From positions 1 to 21,059 of the forward strand of contig JBBRLA010000057.1 in assembly GCA_038231615.1 (NCBI GenBank): a stretch of 21,059 bases of DNA, written 5' to 3'. The notes below the pieces were generated by a model, which searched no databases, was not told the origin of the DNA, and worked only from the letters and a program-made list of their open reading frames with translations. This DNA is from JBBRLA01 sp038231615. GTDB lineage: Bacteria > Myxococcota_A > Polyangia > Palsa-1104 > JAEUJZ01. The translations under genes were made by a program, and so were the position numbers. Shown piece after piece: positions 6,810 to 14,874 of this stretch. Numbering within the stretch: the stretch's first letter is position 1; each line of letters opens with the position of its first letter.

Positions 6810-9116
6810 ATGCCCCTTTTCCGCCCTCACAAGAACCCCTTCGTTGGCTGCCTGCTTCTTCTGGCGTGTCTCCTTGTGCCGGGCGCCCTTGGGCTGGCCC
6901 GCGCGCAGCCCGCCGGTCCCCGCGTCAGCATCGACTCGTCGCCCCCTGGCGCGGCGATCTATATTGATGGCCGCGAACGCGGGGGGCAGGGCTACACCTC
7001 CTCGACCTTCAAGATCCGCCTGTCCCGCGGCCCGCACCGGGTGCTGCTGGAACTGGAGGGCTACAAGTCGCTGGAGCGCCTGATCAACGTGAATCAGGCG
7101 GAGCGCTTCGCCTTCCCCCTGGAGCGGGCCCCCGCCAAGCTGGAGGTCAAGTCGCCGGGCACCAACGAGACCGCCCGCGATGGTGTGGTCTTTATCGACG
7201 GGGCCCTCGCCGGGCGGGTGCCGGTTCCAGTGGAGGTCCCCTCGGGGCGCCACAAGGTCGAGGTGCGCAAGTCGGGGTACCAGGTCCACAGCGAGGATGT
7301 CGAGCTGCGCGCCGGGGAAGCGCGGACCCTGTGGGTGACGCTGACCTTGGAGGTCAAGTCCGGGTCGCTGCTGATCGGCGCGGACACGGAGAAAGCCGAC
7401 GTCTTCGTCGATGGCACCTCCCGGGGCTCGGCGCCGGTGCTGGTGGACAACCTGCCCGAGGGTGAGCACCTGGTCGAGGTGCGCCGCGTCGATGGGAGCG
7501 CCGCGCCGTGGCGGCGCAGCGAGCGGGTGCTGGCGGGGCAGCAGACCAAGCTGATGGCCCACCTGGAGGTGGCGGTGACCACTGGTTCGCTGCTGATCGT
7601 CAGCGATGGCGACGCCGACCTGCTGGTCGATGGCACCCCGCGGGGCAAGGTCAACCAGGAGATCCAGAACCTGAGCCCGGGGCAGCACGCCGTCGAGGTC
7701 CGCCCCAAGACCGGGCCGGCGATGCGCAAGATCGTCGACATCGAGGCGGGCCGGCAGCACATGGAGCGGATCGATCTGCCCAAGGTTGACCCCCACGGGT
7801 CGGCGACACTGCGGATCATCATGGTGAACCCGGTGGAGGGGGCGGAGTACTTCATCAACGGCAAGAAGCTCCCGAACGATTCGGAGATCCTGAGCGATCG
7901 GGGCATCAAGGTGGCGCCGGGCACCAACATCATCGTGGTGCGCAGCGCAGCCCTGCAGACGCGCAAGACCGTCATCCTGGCCCCCGGGGCGACGGAGACG
8001 GTGACCATCGACCTGCGCGACGTGGGGCGCATCCAGATCGCCTCGGACCCCCGGGGCGGACAGATCCTCCTGGACCACATGCCGGTGGGGCAGACGCCCT
8101 ACATCGCAGAAGACGTCAAGCCGGGGGGGCACCTGGTCGAGATCCTGATGCCGGGGAAGCTGCCCTTCCTGCAACAGGTGATGGTCCGCGGGGGGGAGCA
8201 GGCGCTGGTCAGCGCACAACTGATGGCCCCGCCGTCGGGCCCGGTGGGCGACGACCCGAACAAGCGGCGGGGGCTCTCTTCGTTCTCGGCGCTGACGGTA
8301 GACCCGGGGCAGTTCACCATGGACACCGGGACCGGCTTCCCCTACTTCGTCGACCTGCGGCTGACGGTGGGGGCCTTCAAGATCAAGTCCGGCTTCGGGC
8401 TGGACGCCGGGATCGAGATGCGCACCACGTTCTACGAGACGGACATCATCGCCAACCTGCGGTTGTCGCTGGCCCAGGCGGGGCCCATCGCTTTCGGGGC
8501 CAACGTACTCATCGGCGGCGGCGGCGGCCCGCGCAAGCGCAACGGCATCATCTTCGAGGCGGGCATCCCGATCACGTTGCTAGCGGGCAATCTGGTGCGG
8601 GTGACGGGCCGTCCGTACCTGCAGGTCTACAGCGATCGGTTGTGCCCCAGCATCAACGACTTGCAGGACCTGACGAACAAGAAGGACTACCCGGCCATCG
8701 CGGCGCTGTCCCTGCCGGAGCACGTGGGGGACCGCTGCACCGGAGGCGGCTATCCGACCGACTTGGAGCACTCGGCCCGCTACGCCAACGCCATCGCCGA
8801 CCAAGCCGGATGGGACCCGATCGCCATGAAGCCGACCCTTTCGGGGCCGACCTACGGGGCGAACAAGATGGACCTGAACGGCACCCTGATCTACCAGGAA
8901 GACGGCAACCCGGTGCTGGATCGCTTCACTGGCGTGCGCCTGATGCTCCAACTGGTGGTGGAGATCGCGGTGACCCGGGACACCAACCTGTGGCTGTTGA
9001 TCGAAGGGGCCCCCTTCCAGAAAGAACGGCAGGCCTACACCGACAAGTTCAACCGCATCTTCCCCCTCAACGATCTCCCTCTTTACGGCCGGGCCGGATT
9101 CACCATCAAGTTCTGA
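6810..9116 (+). CDS. Six-PEGA-repeat protein with C-terminal outer-membrane beta-barrel-like domain
   Basis: This 768-aa exported protein has a signal peptide at residues 1-32 (basic start, then GCLLLLACLLVPGALGLARA, cleavage near ARA/QP). Six PEGA-type units follow, at about residues 38-105, 107-180, 181-255, 257-325, 332-400 and 405-475. They are recognisable by repeated I/V-DG...G-x-x-P cores and G-x-H-x-V-E-V strands, for example AAIYIDGRERG, VVFIDGALAG, VFVDGTSRG, LLVDGTPRG and ILLDHMPVG. From about residue 490 to the end the protein shows alternating amphipathic strands and ends in GRAGFTIKF. A C-terminal Phe is typical of BAM-inserted outer-membrane barrels. PEGA domains are surface or cell-wall-associated beta-sandwich modules, so I infer a periplasmic or surface PEGA stalk on an outer-membrane anchor. 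Ligand unknown. Confidence 0.85.
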   Translation: MPLFRPHKNPFVGCLLLLACLLVPGALGLARAQPAGPRVSIDSSPPGAAIYIDGRERGGQGYTSSTFKIRLSRGPHRVLLELEGYKSLERLINVNQAERFAFPLERAPAKLEVKSPGTNETARDGVVFIDGALAGRVPVPVEVPSGRHKVEVRKSGYQVHSEDVELRAGEARTLWVTLTLEVKSGSLLIGADTEKADVFVDGTSRGSAPVLVDNLPEGEHLVEVRRVDGSAAPWRRSERVLAGQQTKLMAHLEVAVTTGSLLIVSDGDADLLVDGTPRGKVNQEIQNLSPGQHAVEVRPKTGPAMRKIVDIEAGRQHMERIDLPKVDPHGSATLRIIMVNPVEGAEYFINGKKLPNDSEILSDRGIKVAPGTNIIVVRSAALQTRKTVILAPGATETVTIDLRDVGRIQIASDPRGGQILLDHMPVGQTPYIAEDVKPGGHLVEILMPGKLPFLQQVMVRGGEQALVSAQLMAPPSGPVGDDPNKRRGLSSFSALTVDPGQFTMDTGTGFPYFVDLRLTVGAFKIKSGFGLDAGIEMRTTFYETDIIANLRLSLAQAGPIAFGANVLIGGGGGPRKRNGIIFEAGIPITLLAGNLVRVTGRPYLQVYSDRLCPSINDLQDLTNKKDYPAIAALSLPEHVGDRCTGGGYPTDLEHSARYANAIADQAGWDPIAMKPTLSGPTYGANKMDLNGTLIYQEDGNPVLDRFTGVRLMLQLVVEIAVTRDTNLWLLIEGAPFQKERQAYTDKFNRIFPLNDLPLYGRAGFTIKF

Positions 9117-9148
9117 TCGTTTTTGCCCGGCGGTTTCCTCTCTCAAAC

Positions 9149-9178
9149 TTGCTCCGCCCCCTGAAACCATGGTAGAGG
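9149..9178 (+). promoter_or_regulatory. Candidate promoter of the rpsB cluster
   Basis: TTGCTC (9149-9154) and TAGAGG (9173-9178) are 18 bp apart in the gap after the PEGA gene. This would give a 5' leader of roughly 130 nt for rpsB, which suits an autoregulated ribosomal protein mRNA. The match is moderate. Confidence 0.35.
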
Positions 9179-9225
9179 ATCGCCCGCTCTCCACACTTCA
9201 CACGCCCTGTGTCGGCTGCGCCGTG

Positions 9226-9318
9226 CCTGCCCCGAAAACGGCAGGTTGCGCCGCCAGCGGCCCCGGCAAAGCGCCGGCCCACCGCAGGACAGGGCGGAGG
9301 CTCAACGAAAGGTAGATC
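9226..9318 (+). promoter_or_regulatory. Possible structured rpsB 5' leader
   Basis: The stretch before rpsB contains CCTGCC/GGCAGG pairing around an 8-base loop (9226-9245), then CCGGC-AAAGC-GCCGG (9263-9277), and ends with the ribosome binding site AAAGG before ATG 9319. Bacterial rpsB mRNAs are often controlled by S2 binding to a leader. I see no sequence proof that this is such a site. Confidence 0.3.
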
Positions 9319-10380
<1,062 letters not shown>

Positions 10381-10407
10381 GCCCGACGGCCCCTGCCGGG
10401 CTTTTTG
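10381..10407 (+). terminator. Terminator/attenuator-like hairpin after rpsB
   Basis: Immediately after the rpsB stop, GCCCG (10381-10385) can pair with CGGGC (10398-10402), with additional internal CGGC/GCCG pairing as an alternative. The hairpin is followed by TTTTT (10403-10407). The stem is short, so partial termination, which would set the rpsB:tsf ratio, is more likely than a full stop. Confidence 0.45.
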
Positions 10408-10450
10408 CCCGTCGTCGCGGCCGGTGACAAAAGTAGGCCCCAGGACCGGC

Positions 10451-10506
10451 AGGCGCCCCCTGGCCTGCTCCTCTCATCCGAGGGGCACGGCTGGTCGCGG
10501 GCGCCT
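10451..10506 (+). promoter_or_regulatory. Possible folded leader upstream of tsf
   Basis: AGGCGCCC (10451-10458) pairs perfectly with GGGCGCCT (10499-10506) across about 40 bases that contain an internal CCTC/GAGG hairpin (10470-10483). The AT-rich stretch TATTTAAA and the ribosome binding site AAGGAG follow before tsf. The structure could affect tsf expression; this is inferred from complementarity only. Confidence 0.3.
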
Positions 10507-10554
10507 CGGCCAAGCGCCAATATTTAAACCACTTTCCGAAGGAGTCCTAAAAAA

Positions 10555-11232
10555 ATGGCCCAGATCACCGCGGCGATGATCAAGGAACTGCGCGATCGCA
10601 CCCTGGCCGGCATGGCCAACTGCAAGCAGGCGCTGGAAGAGACCGGTGGCGACACCGAGAAGGCGGCCGAATGGCTGCGCATCAAGGGCATCACCAAGGC
10701 CGGCCAGGCACAAGGGCGTGTGGCCACCGAGGGCGCGGTCAGCTCCTACATCCACATGGGCGGCAAGATCGGCGTGCTCCTGGAGGTCAACTGCCAGACC
10801 GACTTCGTCGCCCGCACCGACGACTTCAAGAACTTCTGCAAGGACGTGTCCATGCACATCGCCGGACGCGACCCCTTCCCGCTCTACGTCTCCGAGGAGG
10901 AGGTCCCCAAGGACCTCATCGAAAAGGAGCGCGCGGTGCAGGAGGGCAAGGCCAAGGAGTCAGGCAAGCCGGACAACATCGTGGCCAAGATCGCCGACGG
11001 CGCCACCGCCAAGTGGAAGAAGGACATTTGCCTGCTGGACCAGGACTTCGTCAAGGACCCGACCAAGGACATCCGCACTCTGATGCTGGAGCTGTCCTCC
11101 AAGACCGGCGAGAAGGTCACCATCCGCCGCTTCACCCGCTACGCCCTGGGCGAGGGCATGCAAAAGAAGCAGGACGACTTCGCCGCCGAGGTGGCAGCCC
11201 AGGTGGCGGCCGCCAACCAGCCCAAGGCCTGA
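10555..11232 (+). CDS. tsf: Elongation factor Ts
   Basis: This 225-aa protein is a short-form EF-Ts, the guanine-nucleotide exchange factor that regenerates EF-Tu-GTP. The N-terminal UBA-like module is MAQITAAMIKELRDRTLAGM followed by ANCKQALEETGGD and AAEWLRIKG. The EF-Tu contact motif is TDFVAR at residues 82-87 (Asp83, Phe84), preceded by GVLLEVNCQ. The C-terminal part ends RRFTRYALGEGMQKKQDDFA. Its length matches the shorter Thermus/deltaproteobacterial type rather than the 283-aa E. coli form. ATG 10555 is preceded by AAGGAG at about 10 bases. It follows rpsB after a 174-bp gap with an attenuator-like hairpin, and pyrH starts 9 bp after its stop. Confidence 0.97.
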   Translation: MAQITAAMIKELRDRTLAGMANCKQALEETGGDTEKAAEWLRIKGITKAGQAQGRVATEGAVSSYIHMGGKIGVLLEVNCQTDFVARTDDFKNFCKDVSMHIAGRDPFPLYVSEEEVPKDLIEKERAVQEGKAKESGKPDNIVAKIADGATAKWKKDICLLDQDFVKDPTKDIRTLMLELSSKTGEKVTIRRFTRYALGEGMQKKQDDFAAEVAAQVAAANQPKA

Positions 11233-11241
11233 GCGGGACGG

Positions 11242-12090
11242 ATGCCCCAAAATTCCCCCACCGCTATCGGCAAGCCCGGCTTGCCGGAGCATGGAGTCAG
11301 CCCGGCTCCTGACCATGGCAATGGCTTACTTACCCCGTCAATCGGCCATACGCCGGCCGATCTTTCTGCCGCGCAGAAGCCGGCCTATCGGCGCATCCTG
11401 CTCAAGCTCTCCGGTGAGGCGCTCATGGGTAAGGGCCAGTACGGCATCGACCCCGAGACGCTGCACGCCATCGCCGATGAGGTGAAGGACGTGTACCAGA
11501 TGGGCGTCGAGATCGCCCTGGTTATCGGCGGTGGCAACATCTTCCGCGGGGTGGCCGCCTCGACCAAGCACGGCATGGACCGGGCCTCGGCGGACTACAT
11601 GGGTATGATGGGCACGGTGATGAACGCCCTGGCCATGCAGGAGGCGCTGGAGCGCATCGGACTGAACACCCGGGTGCTCTCGGCCATCGAGATGCAGGAA
11701 CTGTGCGAGCCCTACATCCGCCGCCGGGCCATGCGCCACCTGGAAAAGGGCCGGGTGGTGATCTTTGCCGCGGGCACCGGCAACCCCTACTTCACCACCG
11801 ACACGGCGGCGGCGCTGCGGGCGATGGAGATCCACGCCGAGGTGCTGCTGAAGGCCACCCGGGTCGACGGGATCTACGACAAGGACCCGAAGAAGCACAG
11901 CGACGCGGTGCGCCTGACGAACCTGACCTACCTGGAGGTCCTTCAGCGGGACCTTCAGGTCATGGACTCCACCGCCATCGCCATGTGCCGCGACAACAAG
12001 CTGCCGGTGGTGGTCTTCGATCTCCATCAGCCAGGCAACATCCGCCGGGTGGTGGCTGGCGAGGCGATCGGAACGCGGGTCGAGAGCTGA
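11242..12090 (+). CDS. pyrH: Uridylate kinase (UMP kinase)
   Basis: PyrH phosphorylates UMP to UDP in pyrimidine nucleotide synthesis and is a cytoplasmic hexamer of the amino-acid-kinase fold. The intact core begins KPAYRRILLKLSGEALMGKG, then VIGGGNIFRGV, ADYMGMMGTVMNALAMQ, GTGNPYFTTDTAAALRAME, LKATRVDGIYDKDPKKH, and ends at residue 282. The family normally starts a few residues before KPAY. Here the only ATG that includes the whole core is 11242, giving about 45 extra residues. Codons in that extension are less GC-rich at third positions than the core, and two hairpins lie in it (11269-11285, 11341-11361). It may therefore be partly an untranslated leader with an unusual internal start, for example TTG 11281. 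Spacing to tsf is 9 bp, indicating cotranscription. Confidence 0.95.
   Translation: MPQNSPTAIGKPGLPEHGVSPAPDHGNGLLTPSIGHTPADLSAAQKPAYRRILLKLSGEALMGKGQYGIDPETLHAIADEVKDVYQMGVEIALVIGGGNIFRGVAASTKHGMDRASADYMGMMGTVMNALAMQEALERIGLNTRVLSAIEMQELCEPYIRRRAMRHLEKGRVVIFAAGTGNPYFTTDTAAALRAMEIHAEVLLKATRVDGIYDKDPKKHSDAVRLTNLTYLEVLQRDLQVMDSTAIAMCRDNKLPVVVFDLHQPGNIRRVVAGEAIGTRVES
11269..11361 (+). repeat. Two hairpins in the 5' part of pyrH
   Basis: GGCAAGC-CCG-GCTTGCC is a perfect 7-bp stem with a 3-base loop at 11269-11285. ATCGGCC and GGCCGAT pair around 7 bases at 11341-11361. Both lie before the conserved PyrH core, so they could be leader elements or simply GC-rich coding sequence. Confidence 0.5.
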
Positions 12091-12135
12091 TTAATCATTT
12101 GACGAGAACCCCCCGGCGAGAGAGGATCAGCAAGA

Positions 12136-12693
12136 ATGGTCAATGATGTCCTCAAAGACCTGGACGGCAGCATCGCGAAAGCCTTCGATGTGCTGGCTCG
12201 AGAACTCGGCAAGGTGCGGACGGGGCGGGCCAACGTGGCCATCCTGGACGGCATCCGTGTCGATTATTATGGGACGCCGACGCCGCTGAATCAGGTGGCT
12301 TCGGTGGCCGTGTCGGACCCCCGTTTGATCGTGGTCAAGCCGTGGGAGAAGCGGCTGATCCCGGACATCGAGAAGGCCATCCGCAACGCGGGCATCGGCG
12401 TCAACCCCACCTCGGACTCGGACATGGTGCGGCTGCCGATCCCGGCGTTGACGCAGGATCGGCGACGGGACCTGTCCAAATCGGTGGGCAAGATCGGGGA
12501 AGAGGCCAAGGTGGCCGTCCGCGGCTGCCGCCGGGATGCCCGCGAACTGCTGGAGCAGGCGGGTAAGGACGGCGAGGTACCCGAGGACGACGTCGAAACG
12601 GGTCTGAAGAAGATCCAGGCGGTCATCGACAAGGCCATCGAGAAAGTCGACGAGATCATTGGAAAGAAGCAGGCCGAGATCATGGAGGTTTGA
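12136..12693 (+). CDS. frr: Ribosome recycling factor
   Basis: This 185-aa protein has the normal length of RRF, which with EF-G splits post-termination ribosomes. Conserved segments are ELGKVRTGRANVAILDGIRV, DYYGTPTPLNQVASVAVSDP, VVKPWEK, and IRNAGIGVNPTSDSDMVRLP followed by IPALTQDRRRDLSK. The C-terminal helix ends DEIIGKKQAEIMEV. The usual RNIRRDA in the third helix is changed to RGCRRDA here. ATG 12136 follows a GAGAGAGGATC ribosome binding site. It lies 45 bp after pyrH. Its TGA stop (12691-12693) is in the same frame as the kinase that follows, and the kinase ribosome binding site lies in its last codons. Confidence 0.97.
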   Translation: MVNDVLKDLDGSIAKAFDVLARELGKVRTGRANVAILDGIRVDYYGTPTPLNQVASVAVSDPRLIVVKPWEKRLIPDIEKAIRNAGIGVNPTSDSDMVRLPIPALTQDRRRDLSKSVGKIGEEAKVAVRGCRRDARELLEQAGKDGEVPEDDVETGLKKIQAVIDKAIEKVDEIIGKKQAEIMEV

Positions 12694-12699
12694 CGCCTG
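12684..12699 (+). promoter_or_regulatory. Ribosome binding site that decides the CTG start of the kinase
   Basis: GGAGG at 12684-12688 lies in the last codons of frr. Eight bases that include the frr TGA separate it from CTG 12697-12699. The reading is supported because the conserved kinase N-lobe needs residues encoded upstream of the first ATG. Translational coupling to frr is implied. Confidence 0.7.
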
Positions 12700-14451
12700 G
12701 AACTGGACTTCAACCCGCAGTTTGGTAAATATGACCTGCTGGCCCACCTTGCGACCGGCGGCATGGCGGAGATCTACCTTGCGCGAGTAGCGGGCGCCGA
12801 GGGGTTCTCCAAGCTGGTGGTCGTCAAGCGGCTCCTCGACAAGCTGGCCGGGGACCCGGAATTCGTTCAGATGTTCCTGGACGAGGCCAGGATCAACGCC
12901 CGACTCTCCCATTCGAACATCGTGCAGGTGCTGGAACTGGGCGAGGTGGATGGGCAGTACTTCATGGCCATGGAGTACGTCTCGGGTCTATCGGTGGCCC
13001 AGGTGGGGCGCCTGGCGACGCAGCGCCTGGGAGAGGTACCGCAGGGGGTGGCCTGCGGCATCGTGGCCCAGTCCTGCGCGGGTCTGCATCACGCCCACGA
13101 GACCAAGCTGCCCGACGGCTCGATGATGAGCATCATCCACCGGGACGTCTCGCCGCAGAACCTGCTTCTGACCTATGAGGGCTACGTCAAGGTGGTCGAC
13201 TTCGGCATCGCCAAGGCCGAGGGGCGGGCGACGCAGACGCGGGCCGGGCTGGTCAAAGGCAAGTTCGCCTACATGAGCCCGGAGCAGTGTCTGGGGGAGG
13301 ACATCGACCGGCGCACGGACATCTTCGCGCTGGGCATTGTCCTTTTCGAGCTGTGCACGGCGCGGCGGCTCTTCAAGCGGGCCTCGACCTACGAGACCTA
13401 TGACGCCATCGTGCGCTGCGACATTCCGGCGCCCAGCTCGGTGTCCGCGGCGGTGCCGGCGGGGGTGGAGGCGGTGATCCTGAAGGCGCTGGCCAAACGC
13501 AAGGAGGACCGCTTCGACACGGCGGAGGCGATGCAGGAGGCGCTGGAGTATGCCATGCGCCGGGGCGGCATCCGCGGCTCGGCGCTGGACCTGTCGCGCT
13601 TCCTGGAGCACAACTTCGCCGCGGAGATCACCGAGCAAGAGCAACTTCTGCGCCGGGTGGAAAGCGGCGAGCTGGCCAGCCCGGAGCACCAGGGGGACGT
13701 CGAGAACAGCCAGCTGGCCAAGGCGTTCAAGGAGAAAGAGGGCGGGGACGAACAGGCCACGGTGGTGGCCGAGCGGAGCAGCGCCGATCGTCCGAACGCC
13801 GCTGGGCCGCCCGCGGTGCCGGCGTCGCTGCGGATCGCCCTGCCATCGCCAATGATGATGCCGCAGGACCAGCTGGCGATGATCCCCAACCGGCCGGTGT
13901 CGATGGCCATGCCGATCGTCTCCACCGGGCCGCCGCCGCGGGCGCCGATCGGGCCGCTGAGGGTCACGCCCTCGGTGCCGAGTGCCGGGGTGAAGGCGGC
14001 AGACAGCGCGCCAGGCAGGAGCGTCAAGGCGGCAGACAGCGCGCCAGGCAGGGGAAGTTCGTCGGCGGCCAGCAGCAGTCACCCGGGGGCACGGGGCAGC
14101 ACCCCCGCTGTGCCCCAGGCCGGCCCGGGGATGGAAACCATCGTGGGCGGCCAGGCCAACGACCCACAGAGCTGGGGCCAGACGGGGCAAAAGGAGCCGG
14201 GACAGGAAGGTCCCCCGCAGGGCCAGTCCGGTCAAGGGATGGCCCCGCAGGGCCAGTCCGGTCAAGGGATGGCCCCGCAGGGAATACAAGGGATGAGCGT
14301 GCAGGGGATGGCTTTGCCAGGCCAGGGAATGGCCCCGCAAGGGGTGGAGAGCTGGCTGGTGAAGCTGGCGAACCTGCCCATGCCCTATCTGATCGCCTCC
14401 GCCGTCTTTCTGGCAGTGCTCGCCGCTCTTCTCACGTCTCTCTTCCTTTGA
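12697..14451 (+). CDS. Tail-anchored Ser/Thr protein kinase with Pro/Gln-rich linker, probable CTG start
   Basis: An ATG start at 12763 would begin inside the glycine loop and lose FGKYDLLAHLATGG. The frame is open back to the frr TGA, and the only suitable start is CTG 12697, 8 bases after a perfect GGAGG. This gives 584 residues. Kinase motifs with this numbering are Gly-loop LATGGMAEIYLAR 18-30, Lys44, alphaC Glu63, HRDVSPQN with Asp150 and Asn155, DFG Asp168, and MSPEQ Glu196, so it should be active. The domain ends near residue 290. A long disordered linker follows, with an 11-residue VKAADSAPGRS repeat and a GQSGQGMAPQ repeat. The protein ends in a single hydrophobic helix (PYLIASAVFLAVLAALLTSL), predicting inner-membrane tail anchoring with a cytoplasmic kinase. 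The class is common in Myxococcota; substrates are unknown. Confidence 0.92.
   Translation: MELDFNPQFGKYDLLAHLATGGMAEIYLARVAGAEGFSKLVVVKRLLDKLAGDPEFVQMFLDEARINARLSHSNIVQVLELGEVDGQYFMAMEYVSGLSVAQVGRLATQRLGEVPQGVACGIVAQSCAGLHHAHETKLPDGSMMSIIHRDVSPQNLLLTYEGYVKVVDFGIAKAEGRATQTRAGLVKGKFAYMSPEQCLGEDIDRRTDIFALGIVLFELCTARRLFKRASTYETYDAIVRCDIPAPSSVSAAVPAGVEAVILKALAKRKEDRFDTAEAMQEALEYAMRRGGIRGSALDLSRFLEHNFAAEITEQEQLLRRVESGELASPEHQGDVENSQLAKAFKEKEGGDEQATVVAERSSADRPNAAGPPAVPASLRIALPSPMMMPQDQLAMIPNRPVSMAMPIVSTGPPPRAPIGPLRVTPSVPSAGVKAADSAPGRSVKAADSAPGRGSSSAASSSHPGARGSTPAVPQAGPGMETIVGGQANDPQSWGQTGQKEPGQEGPPQGQSGQGMAPQGQSGQGMAPQGIQGMSVQGMALPGQGMAPQGVESWLVKLANLPMPYLIASAVFLAVLAALLTSLFL
13990..14052 (+). repeat. 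33-bp-period duplicate in the kinase linker
   Basis: A 30-base segment at 13990-14019 is repeated with a single base change at 14023-14052. It encodes VKAADSAPGR twice. It lies in the disordered linker between the kinase domain and the membrane helix. Confidence 0.9.
14214..14280 (+). repeat. Exact 30-bp tandem repeat in the kinase linker
   Basis: Two identical 30-base units occupy 14221-14250 and 14251-14280, with a partial copy before them. They encode GQSGQGMAPQ. Degenerate GMxxQG units continue to about 14345. The repeat length keeps the frame. Confidence 0.9.
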
Positions 14452-14457
14452 CGGCGC

Positions 14458-14814
14458 TTATCGGCGCGAAGGGCGCTCGGTCAAGGTCGTGGGCCCCGAC
14501 AGAGCGACCAGCGGCTTGAGGCGGGCGAAGGTCTTCTTGCCAATGCCCTTGATGCGGGTCAACTCCTCGACGCGCCGAAAGGGGTGGGTCTTGCGGTGAT
14601 CGACCAGGGCCTTGGCCCTGCTGGGTCCGATCCCCGGGAGCAGTTCGAGCTGTTCCTGGGTCGCGTCGTTGAGGTTCACCACCCCGGCCCCTGACGCCGC
14701 CGGTGCCTGGGCCGCCGCCGCCGGTGCCTCTCCGCGCCGTCCCGCCGCCAGCGCCTCGCCCCCCGACAGGAGCCAGAGTACCCCGAGAATGAGCCCCATC
14801 GTCTGCTTCTTCAT
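14458..14814 (-). CDS. Exported ComEA-like helix-hairpin-helix protein, 118 aa
   Basis: ATG 14814 is chosen because AAGGAG lies 8 bases upstream. It opens a signal peptide (MKKQTMGLILGVLWLLSGGE, then ALAA). After an Ala/Pro-rich spacer come two HhH motifs: NLNDATQEQLELLPGIGPSR (residues about 47-66) and ELTRIKGIGKKTFARLKPL (about 84-102). This is the usual ComEA arrangement. ComEA proteins bind double-stranded DNA non-specifically in the periplasm and help pull it in during natural transformation; other small exported HhH proteins are uncharacterised. No comEC or pilus gene lies in the window, so a competence role is only possible. Its 3' end converges on the kinase gene with a 6-bp gap. It lies 60 bp downstream of the 104-aa gene on the same strand. 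Confidence 0.88.
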   Translation of the reverse strand: MKKQTMGLILGVLWLLSGGEALAAGRRGEAPAAAAQAPAASGAGVVNLNDATQEQLELLPGIGPSRAKALVDHRKTHPFRRVEELTRIKGIGKKTFARLKPLVALSGPTTLTERPSRR

Positions 14815-14874
14815 GTGCGATTCTCCTTGGTCAGTCAATTTGGTTGTCGTTTCTGGCTTCGTTCATGGACGGTC

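Noticed and set aside
6780..8219. 479-codon minus-strand ORF
   Set aside because: It is antisense to the PEGA protein, which has recognisable repeats and a signal peptide.
12763..12765. ATG as the kinase start
   Set aside because: It would remove the first half of the glycine-rich loop, which is plainly encoded just upstream.
12988..14340. 450-codon minus-strand ORF
   Set aside because: It is opposite the kinase, whose catalytic motifs are complete; Arg/His-rich shadow.
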